This document shows positions 6,367 to 12,039 of a stretch of DNA of 12,039 bases, piece by piece; position 1 is the first letter of the stretch; the number at the start of each line of letters is the position of its first letter. The stretch is from the NCBI GenBank assembly GCA_900548085.1, contig URJF01000041.1:1-12039 (forward strand), read 5' to 3'. The notes under the pieces are model-generated. The model did not search any database. It had not been told where the DNA came from and saw nothing but the letters and a program-made list of their open reading frames with translations. Source of the DNA: an uncultured Oscillospiraceae bacterium (lineage in GTDB: Bacteria; Bacillota; Clostridia; Oscillospirales; Acutalibacteraceae). A program made the position numbers and the translations under genes.

Positions 6367-6990
6367 TTATTGTGCTGAAGTTGTGGTGGTTGATGCAGAT
6401 TTTGCTGTAGTGGTATATTGGTCAATGATGTCCGATATACTCTTTGTCTTTATGCTGTCAACTCTGTCAAACTCAATCTTGTCTTTTTCGTCGCCCTTTG
6501 TAGCAACACCGTTTTCTTTTGTGAGAGTCAGTGTTAGTTTCTTGGCAGTGACATTTATCTTGTATTCTACACTGCCGCTTGTGGCTGTATTGTAGAGTGT
6601 GAGCTTTTTGCCATCAACAGTATATGTGCCGCTGAAATCAAAAGAGGAGATGTAACTCTTGTAAGTGCCGTCCTCATTGAACTCATATGCAGACACACCG
6701 CTGGCACCTTGCCATTTGCCGACAAGTTGACTTTCGGATGATGAGAATGTATCCGTCAGCATTTGTATGGGATTTTCTTTGTGCACTATACAATAGATAC
6801 CCGATGGCAGAATAATTACCACAAGAACAACTGCAACGATAATTGTTATTAGTTTTTTCTTGTCGATTGCTGTCTTAGATTTTTTGTCTTTTTTGGTTTC
6901 TTTTACTTCGTTTTCTTTTTCTTCTGCCTCATTGTTCTTTTTTTCGGCAGAGTCAAAATTGAGTAAATCCTTGTTATCTTCGTTAGCCAT
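6367..6990 (-). CDS. Single-pass membrane protein with small extracytoplasmic beta domain (DUF5640/lipocalin-like)
   Basis: 207 residues, not recognised as a named gene. Residues 1-46 are highly charged (Lys/Glu rich), low complexity and probably cytoplasmic. Residues 47-69 are one strong membrane helix (LITIIVAVVLVVIILPSGIYC). Residues 88-177 form a beta-rich domain with LVGKWQG (89-95), AYEFNEDGTYKSY (101-113) and FSGTYTVDGKKLTLY (119-133). This is the WxG...F..DGT....GTY.v.g..L.l pattern of DUF5640 and similar lipocalin-like domains in clostridial lipoproteins. The C-terminus is a Thr/Ser/Ala-rich tail (193-207). There is no lipobox, so it is anchored by the helix. The ATG overlaps the prs stop (TAATG) and has AAGGG about nine bases upstream. 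Co-expression with prs is likely; a functional link is unknown. Confidence 0.75.
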   Translation of the reverse strand: MANEDNKDLLNFDSAEKKNNEAEEKENEVKETKKDKKSKTAIDKKKLITIIVAVVLVVIILPSGIYCIVHKENPIQMLTDTFSSSESQLVGKWQGASGVSAYEFNEDGTYKSYISSFDFSGTYTVDGKKLTLYNTATSGSVEYKINVTAKKLTLTLTKENGVATKGDEKDKIEFDRVDSIKTKSISDIIDQYTTTAKSASTTTTSAQ

Positions 6991-8165
6991 TATTTCAATC
7001 CCTTTTTCTTAAGTAAGTTTTCGATTTTGTTAGATGTGTCGAGGAGACTCGATACAGACAAATCGTGGTTAATTGTGTCGAGAAAATATGCCAAGTATTT
7101 CGACAGCTCTACGCTCTCGTACCAATCTCTTGAAAGAAGTTCCTGTGACTGATATACACCGTTTGTGGTGAATACCTTTTCAAATACACCCTCCTCATGA
7201 GCCTTGTCGAATACATCGAGACCATTGCAGAAGAGACCGAATGTTGTGCAGACAAAAATTCTCTTTGCTTTAAGTTCTTTAAGTCTCTTGGCAACCTCAA
7301 GCATACTTTCGCCGGAAGAAATCATATCGTCTACTATGATAATATCTTTACCCTCTACGCTGTCGCCGAGATATTGGTGTGCAACGATTGGATTTCTGCC
7401 GTTTACTACTCTTGTATAGTCTCTTCTCTTGTAGAACATGCCGAGGTTTACGCCCAGCTGTGTAGCAAAATAGATACATCTGTGCATTGCACCCTCGTCA
7501 GGGGAGATGACCATAAGGTGATCCGGATCGATTTGAAGATCGTTTTCTGCTCTGACAAGTGCCTTAATCATCTGATATGTAGGCATAACATTCTCAAATG
7601 ACTTATGCGGAATGGAGTTCTGTACTCTTTGGTCGTGAGCATCAAAGGTGATTATGTTTTCAACGCCCAAAACGGTCAGCTCCTGCAAAGCCATAGCGCA
7701 GTCAAGTGATTCACGAGAGGAACGCTTATGCTGTCTGCCCTCGTACAGCATCGGCATAATAACATTGATTCTCTTAGCCTTGCTTGATGCAGCTGAGATA
7801 ACACGCTTCAAATCTGCAAAGTGGTCATCGGGAGATTTTGGTACATCCATACCGTACATATTGTACTTCACGCTGTAGTTGAAGCAGTCAACTACAATGT
7901 ACAGGTCGTAGCCTCTGATAGTATCGTTGATAACAGCCTTGCCCTCGCCACTGCCAAATCTTGCGATGGTAGTGTCAATCATATAGGTGTCTCTCTGATA
8001 GCCGTAAAAAGCTATGGTGTCCTTGTGCTCGTCTGCCTGTTCCTTTCTCCATTTTACCAGATAGGCGTCAATTTTGCTTGCGAGCTCCTCACAGCCCGGT
8101 AATGCGATGATACCTAATGGTCCGTATGGAATAGTTTGAACTTCTTGTGCTGTAATTCTTGGCAT
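6990..8165 (-). CDS. prs: Ribose-phosphate pyrophosphokinase, long clostridial form
   Basis: PRPP synthetase transfers pyrophosphate from ATP to ribose 5-phosphate (EC 2.7.6.1), feeding purine, pyrimidine, NAD, His and Trp synthesis. The 391 residues exceed the usual ~315, with extra sequence at both ends. The PRPP loop is IIIVDDMISSGESM (275-288; classical form VDDMIDTAGT). Other blocks are YEGRQHKRSSRES (141-153, the ATP-loop RQxRK region), FDAHDQRVQNSIP (174-186, metal-binding His of the DxH motif), VISPDEGAMHRC (219-230) and FYKRRD (244-249). Because these are divergent but ordered, I take it as an active, long-form paralogue. The start at ATG 8165 has GAGGAG a few bases upstream. The classical Prs may be encoded elsewhere. 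The next gene starts in the stop codon. Confidence 0.88.
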   Translation of the reverse strand: MPRITAQEVQTIPYGPLGIIALPGCEELASKIDAYLVKWRKEQADEHKDTIAFYGYQRDTYMIDTTIARFGSGEGKAVINDTIRGYDLYIVVDCFNYSVKYNMYGMDVPKSPDDHFADLKRVISAASSKAKRINVIMPMLYEGRQHKRSSRESLDCAMALQELTVLGVENIITFDAHDQRVQNSIPHKSFENVMPTYQMIKALVRAENDLQIDPDHLMVISPDEGAMHRCIYFATQLGVNLGMFYKRRDYTRVVNGRNPIVAHQYLGDSVEGKDIIIVDDMISSGESMLEVAKRLKELKAKRIFVCTTFGLFCNGLDVFDKAHEEGVFEKVFTTNGVYQSQELLSRDWYESVELSKYLAYFLDTINHDLSVSSLLDTSNKIENLLKKKGLK

Positions 8166-8191
8166 TTTATTGCTCCTCTCATTTTAGCCGT

Positions 8192-8213
8192 TTGCGAATA
8201 TCACGGTTCGCAA
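8192..8213. promoter_or_regulatory. Inverted repeat upstream of prs, possible operator
   Basis: TTGCGAA (8192-8198), an 8-nt spacer and TTCGCAA (8207-8213) form a perfect 7-bp inverted repeat. It lies 27-48 bp before the prs start, in the 158-bp gap between yfhO and prs. No U-run follows on either strand, so it is not a terminator. On the prs strand, AATTGCGAACCGT agrees with 10 of 13 positions of the Firmicute PurBox (AWWWCCGAACWWT), which is only suggestive. No convincing -35/-10 pair or terminator was seen in the rest of this gap. Confidence 0.35.
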
Positions 8214-8323
8214 TTATGTGCTTTCATTTTACAACAATTCACTCAAAAAATAAACAACATATTGTAAATTTAGAGTTAAATTTTACAGATTTAAATTGAA
8301 TTTTTTTGGACACTTTCACCAAA

Positions 8324-11300
8324 TTAAGATTTTAACTTACGGTTTTTCAGAATTTTTTTCTTGATTATCAAATAACCTGCCAGGCAAATCCAGCCTGCTC
8401 CTGTGCCTGCGAGACCGATATACAGTCCCTTAGGTGTGTATTTGAGCTTAACTGTGTGCTTGCCTTTCTTCATTGTTATACCAAGTTGTGAGTCACCGAT
8501 TTTGAATGTCTTTTGCTTTTGACCGTCAACATATACTGACCATCCCTCGTCATATGGGATAGAGGTGTACAGATATCCGTCGTATGATGCGTCTACAGTG
8601 CCTTCCAGAGCGGTGTCGCTGTGTTTCGTTACATTGAATACAGAGCCCGAAAGTATATTGTAAGCTTTGTCTAAAACCTGACTGTCTATGCCATAAGCGT
8701 ATATGTCGAAGTTAGCATCTGTATTTTCCATTGACGACAAGTCTAATGATACAACTACTTCATCACCTGCTTTGTGCTTGCCTAAATCCATAATGTACGG
8801 TTCATCTGAACTTTGATAATGTGTGTCTTCACGGTTGTTCCAATAGTAATTTATGTTGTTTATGTCACTTGATGACACATAGATATACAGATTACCGTCG
8901 CTTACAGCTCTTATGGTTATATCAACACTTCCTGTGTTACTCTCGGAGCTGTTCTTTTGTACAAAATACGTTCCGTTTTCTGTCACTTCGTCGCATTCTG
9001 CGTTTGTGGCTTCTGTAGTTACATATTCAGCCGGAATGAACACATTGCTTACTCCTGTCGATTTGTTTATAAAGTCCTCTTGCACTTCAAACGGATTGCC
9101 CTCGTCATTGTCCCAATTCTTAATATCGGATTGAGTCATATAACCGATAGGCAAGTAATACTTGTTTTCATAAATTTTAGCATTACTGTCTTTTGTGGTG
9201 TATATGTGCTTGTAAATATCTGTGTTCAGCTCAATGGAGTTGTTGTATTGAGTCAGGTATTTTATCGCATACATCATATTGTACACAGGTGTTTGAGTGT
9301 TGTATGTGTAGGAGTTTATTCTGTTGCTCATCATACCCAGTGAGTATTGATTTTGGCTGTAGTCCTCATATGCCATTGAGGAGAATACCGATATTCCGTC
9401 ATAGCCGTATGTGCAAGGATCCATTCTTGTGTCAAGGTAGCACAATTCACTTCTGTAGAATGAGTTATCCTTTTGTTTTAGGTACTTTGTGCTCTCTCTG
9501 TAAAAGTCGTAGTTCTGCACATATCCTGCATCCTTTACATCAAATACAAAAGAACCGCTGTCAGCCACAATAACCTCACAGAATGTCATTGCAATAATTG
9601 TTATACCGATTACAAACTTGTTGAATTTTTGCTTTTTTATCAACAGCAGTACGCCGGTCCAAATGATAATAAATGCGAGAGTAACATAGATTGTGTTTGT
9701 CTGCATTTTTGTTGTCGTGTTCTTTTGGAACAGCATAATCAAGAAAACCCAAAACAGACCAGCACCTGCTATGTCTTGGTATCTCAGAGCCTTTATGTGC
9801 ATCAAGGCTCTGTAGCCCAGCACTAAGTATATGAATGAATAGATAAATGAGTATCTAAACGGAAGGTCATTAGGGAAGTGCATTGCGTGCCAAATGTAGT
9901 CCAGCATATTTATATCAAAGCTGAATACTAAGAACAGCATCAACACAAGATAGGAAGCTTTTTCCTTCAGTCTTATGTCTTTGTTGAGAAAATATAACGG
10001 TAAAAGAATAGCTGCAAGCATTCCGCTGTAAACATTAGGCAGTACATCGTCTCCAGATGACCTTATTGTAGTTTCCAAGTTGGCAATGTGCGATTTGATG
10101 AAATCCAAAAGGTCAAAATTAAATTCTACCGCAGAAGGGAATGTTCCCGATGTTGCACTGCTTGATTGCAGCAGCATATAAACCGGTATCAGTGCACAGG
10201 CACACAGCATAGCACACAGAACGGAAGAAAATGCAAATGTAATTCCACGGTTGATAAATGTATTGTTGTATGCTTTTATTAATATGTTTTTCTTTTTTGG
10301 CAATTCACTGTTGATTTTGGACGGTACATTGGAGATAAAGTAATATGCGATGAAATACAGTACCGAGAATATGCAGACCATATATCCCATATAGTAACTT
10401 GAGTACAACAACAGAGTGAGGGTGGCGATATATAGCCCGGCTTTGCCTTTTTTCATTATTCTCTCGATGCCAAGTATAATGAGAGGCAACAGCATCATAC
10501 CGTCTATCCACATAATGTTCCAGTAGTACGCAAGAAAATATGAGCAAAATGCGTAGAATACGCCGAAACCTGCCGATGCATAAGAATGTCTGTTTACGCT
10601 TTTTTTGAGATAGTATGCAAATGTGCCGGCACTGATTACACCTTTAAGAAGAACCAAAGTGGTGATAGCATAGTCAATGTGCTTCCTGCCGAACAAAAAG
10701 ATTATTGCAGACAGTGGGCTTGACAGGTAGTTGAAATAGTTACCCAAAAAGCTGCTGCCGCCACCTGACTGCCAGGAATACAAAAAGCTTTTGTGCTCCA
10801 AAACTCTGTCATAAAGCTCGGAGAACAGCGGTCCGTATTGGTGATATAGGTCCATACGCATAACCGTTGTGTCACCAAATGGGAACAGGTGGTATAAAAA
10901 ATAAATAAACAGCATCGATATAACTGCTGTAACAGATGACAAAAGCACAAATCTGTTGTTGAAAAACAGCTTGTACAGTTTTCCGTTTTTATTGTCGATT
11001 GCTTTGTTACCGCAGTTAAATACAATCAATCTGTCGAAGAAGTAATTAAAAAACGCAAAAAGAAAAATTGATACAAAAAACGGTACAAAAGACTTTAGGT
11101 CCAAAAACGAACACATAAAAAATCTGCAAATTAAGAAAAATCCAACATCCACAAAACACCTAAACAAGTACAGTACGATTTGTAACGGCGTTTTTGTCTT
11201 AGCATTGTGAGTGAATACATATTTTTTCTCAAGGAAGTACAAAACTATTGCGGCGATGCCAAAAGATACACCTACCGCAATGTTAGCAGAAATTCCGAAT

Positions 11301-11431
11301 GCTAACTTGAAAATTTGTTTCAGTACTAAAAACAGCAGTACACATACCGAGTAGCAGGCAGAGTAATTTACTGTTTCACCGTTAATGAATTTTGTAGTGA
11401 AAATTTTGTTTGTAGATTTTGTTATATCCAT
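8324..11431 (-). CDS. GtrA/GtcA-like domain fused to YfhO-family membrane glycosyltransferase
   Basis: 1035 residues, polytopic membrane protein. Residues about 20-140 look like a full GtrA/GtcA domain. Helix 1 is 24-45. Helix 2 begins ANIAVGVSFG (49-58) and ends FLEKKYVF (66-73). Helix 3 is LYLFRCFVDVGFF (87-99), with the family's Arg and Asp. Helix 4 ends FNYFFDRLIVF (128-138). YfhO follows: a first large outer loop with FPFGDTTVMRMDLYHQYGPLF (183-203; Asp194 is the likely catalytic acid of the GT-C fold), YSWQSGGGSSFLGN (218-231), YYWNIMWIDGMMLLPL (302-317), many helices, a long outer domain, and near the end YDEGWSVYVDG before a last helix. In B. subtilis, CsbB, GtcA and YfhO together add GlcNAc to lipoteichoic acid; here lipid flipping and transfer would be in one chain. 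I chose the ATG at 11431 because AGAGGT lies about eight bases upstream; a longer frame to 11458 has no site. Substrate unknown. Confidence 0.85.
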   Translation of the reverse strand: MDITKSTNKIFTTKFINGETVNYSACYSVCVLLFLVLKQIFKLAFGISANIAVGVSFGIAAIVLYFLEKKYVFTHNAKTKTPLQIVLYLFRCFVDVGFFLICRFFMCSFLDLKSFVPFFVSIFLFAFFNYFFDRLIVFNCGNKAIDNKNGKLYKLFFNNRFVLLSSVTAVISMLFIYFLYHLFPFGDTTVMRMDLYHQYGPLFSELYDRVLEHKSFLYSWQSGGGSSFLGNYFNYLSSPLSAIIFLFGRKHIDYAITTLVLLKGVISAGTFAYYLKKSVNRHSYASAGFGVFYAFCSYFLAYYWNIMWIDGMMLLPLIILGIERIMKKGKAGLYIATLTLLLYSSYYMGYMVCIFSVLYFIAYYFISNVPSKINSELPKKKNILIKAYNNTFINRGITFAFSSVLCAMLCACALIPVYMLLQSSSATSGTFPSAVEFNFDLLDFIKSHIANLETTIRSSGDDVLPNVYSGMLAAILLPLYFLNKDIRLKEKASYLVLMLFLVFSFDINMLDYIWHAMHFPNDLPFRYSFIYSFIYLVLGYRALMHIKALRYQDIAGAGLFWVFLIMLFQKNTTTKMQTNTIYVTLAFIIIWTGVLLLIKKQKFNKFVIGITIIAMTFCEVIVADSGSFVFDVKDAGYVQNYDFYRESTKYLKQKDNSFYRSELCYLDTRMDPCTYGYDGISVFSSMAYEDYSQNQYSLGMMSNRINSYTYNTQTPVYNMMYAIKYLTQYNNSIELNTDIYKHIYTTKDSNAKIYENKYYLPIGYMTQSDIKNWDNDEGNPFEVQEDFINKSTGVSNVFIPAEYVTTEATNAECDEVTENGTYFVQKNSSESNTGSVDITIRAVSDGNLYIYVSSSDINNINYYWNNREDTHYQSSDEPYIMDLGKHKAGDEVVVSLDLSSMENTDANFDIYAYGIDSQVLDKAYNILSGSVFNVTKHSDTALEGTVDASYDGYLYTSIPYDEGWSVYVDGQKQKTFKIGDSQLGITMKKGKHTVKLKYTPKGLYIGLAGTGAGWICLAGYLIIKKKILKNRKLKS

Positions 11432-11462
11432 AAAAACAGACCTCTCATAATATAGCATAAAT

Positions 11463-11491
11463 AATATAACATAAACATCTTAATAGTTCAA
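11463..11491 (-). promoter_or_regulatory. Sigma-A promoter of the GtcA-YfhO gene
   Basis: Reading leftward, -35 TTGAAC (11491-11486), a 17-bp spacer and -10 TATATT (11468-11463). The start near 11456 gives a leader of about 25 nt that contains the AGAGGT ribosome site. It lies in the 131-bp divergent gap shared with spoIIIAA. This favours the ATG at 11431 over the one at 11458, which would be almost at the transcription start. Confidence 0.55.
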
Positions 11492-11562
11492 CCGAAAAAA
11501 GAAAAGTCGACATTTTTGTAATAAACTTTTCATATTGCTCATATTTTTCCATAGGTGATAAT

Positions 11563-12039
11563 GTGAAAGAAATAAAAAACATACTGTCTCTGTTTCCGGA
11601 AGAATTACACTGCGTATTTAACATGATTGATTCCTCCGTGTTGGACAGACTCAGCGAGATACGACTCCGCAGAAATAAGCCCATAGTGATTGTAATAAAA
11701 AACACATCATATTTCATAGATTACAACGGAGATATATATGACTCCCTGTCCCGAAATTGCGTGATAACAGACGAAAAAGTGTTTGAAAATACATTTATGA
11801 CACTATGCAATTTTTCACTCTACAGCAATATGGAAAGTCTAAAAAACGGCTTCATAACCTTGCCCTACGGCGCAAGGATGGGAGTTGCTTCCACAGTGGT
11901 ATGTGATGATACAGGTCCTGTGTCAATCAAGGAAGTGACTTCTCTTAATGTTCGTATTCCATCACGCTCAAAAGGATGCAGTAACGGTATATTAAACTTT
12001 TTGTACATAAATTCATTCCCGTCCGTTATAGTGGCAGGC
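11563..12039 (+). CDS. spoIIIAA: Stage III sporulation protein AA, N-terminal part (cut by window edge)
   Basis: SpoIIIAA is the cytoplasmic ATPase of the SpoIIIA-SpoIIQ complex, the mother-cell-to-forespore channel needed for late forespore gene expression. Only the first 159 codons are present. SEIRLRRNKPIVIV (31-44) is the conserved N-terminal block. GFITLPYGARMGVAS (96-110) matches the GYITxxGGHRVGIAGR region. KEVTSLNVRIPS (123-134) matches the SLNIRIAR block. The fragment ends at SVIVAG (154-159), directly before where the Walker A PPGxGKTT should start. The GTG start is chosen because AGGTGAT (11553-11559) ends three bases upstream; the ATG two bases earlier runs straight into TGA. The rest of the spoIIIA operon should lie to the right. 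Confidence 0.92.
   Translation, partial: MKEIKNILSLFPEELHCVFNMIDSSVLDRLSEIRLRRNKPIVIVIKNTSYFIDYNGDIYDSLSRNCVITDEKVFENTFMTLCNFSLYSNMESLKNGFITLPYGARMGVASTVVCDDTGPVSIKEVTSLNVRIPSRSKGCSNGILNFLYINSFPSVIVAG

Noticed and set aside
8227..8268. TTTACAA ... TTGTAAA inverted repeat between yfhO and prs
   Set aside because: Seven-bp arms made almost only of A and T with a 28-nt loop are expected by chance here.
8301..8325. Hairpin TTTGG/CCAAA just after the yfhO stop as a terminator
   Set aside because: The stem is only five pairs, and in the yfhO direction it is followed by A residues, not U.
10702..11025. Cys/Thr-rich 107-codon frame inside the yfhO region, same strand, other frame
   Set aside because: It is an out-of-frame shadow of the conserved YfhO core with a TTG start; its composition follows from the membrane-helix codons.
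11510..11538. Possible sigma-E promoter of spoIIIAA (ACATTTT, 14 bp, CATATTGC)
   Set aside because: Spacing fits and sigma-E control is expected from known spoIIIA operons, but the -10 agrees at only 4 of 8 positions. In such AT-rich DNA this is not enough.
11445..11717. 90-codon - strand frame across the spoIIIAA start
   Set aside because: It is antisense to spoIIIAA and spans the divergent promoter gap; no family resemblance.

Overview
The window looks like ordinary chromosome of an endospore-forming, moderately low-GC Firmicute. It is most likely an anaerobic gut Clostridia of the Oscillospirales/Ruminococcaceae type. Two sporulation loci support this: dipicolinate synthase dpaAB and the start of spoIIIAA. 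A galacturonate-catabolic pair (uxaB-uxaA) suggests a pectin-using gut organism. The long form of PRPP synthetase is also of a type I associate with Clostridia. The order-level placement is inference; no rRNA or other marker is present. I see no tRNA, rRNA, CRISPR array, insertion sequence or prophage gene.

Layout, left to right. (1) The N-terminus of murC reads leftward out of the window, divergent from dpaA-dpaB on the + strand; dpaAB ends at a bidirectional terminator at 1525-1562. (2) On the - strand, uxaB-uxaA (tagaturonate reductase, altronate dehydratase) overlap by 8 bp and start from a good sigma-A-type promoter. (3) That promoter overlaps, back to back, the promoter of a + strand pair. 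The pair is a CYTH-domain protein whose N-terminal NTPase-like domain has lost its P-loop, and a FliB/YkgJ-type cysteine-cluster protein; their ATG and TGA overlap. A second bidirectional terminator follows at 6325-6355. (4) On the - strand, prs (long-form ribose-phosphate pyrophosphokinase) is followed, with a TAATG overlap, by a single-pass membrane protein with a small extracytoplasmic beta domain. (5) A 1035-residue membrane protein joins a GtrA/GtcA-like four-helix domain to a YfhO-type glycosyltransferase, again on the - strand. (6) spoIIIAA starts on the + strand and leaves the window just before its Walker A motif.

Functions. DpaAB makes dipicolinic acid in the mother cell late in sporulation, and SpoIIIAA is the ATPase of the SpoIIIA-SpoIIQ channel. 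UxaB and UxaA turn tagaturonate into 2-keto-3-deoxygluconate. Prs supplies PRPP, and the GtcA-YfhO fusion probably glycosylates a cell-envelope polymer. I find no wholly new system. The most interesting items are the GtcA-YfhO fusion, the P-loop-less CYTH protein coupled to a FliB-like protein, the compact DpaA, and the repeated use of a shifted GGTGAT Shine-Dalgarno close to predicted transcription starts.
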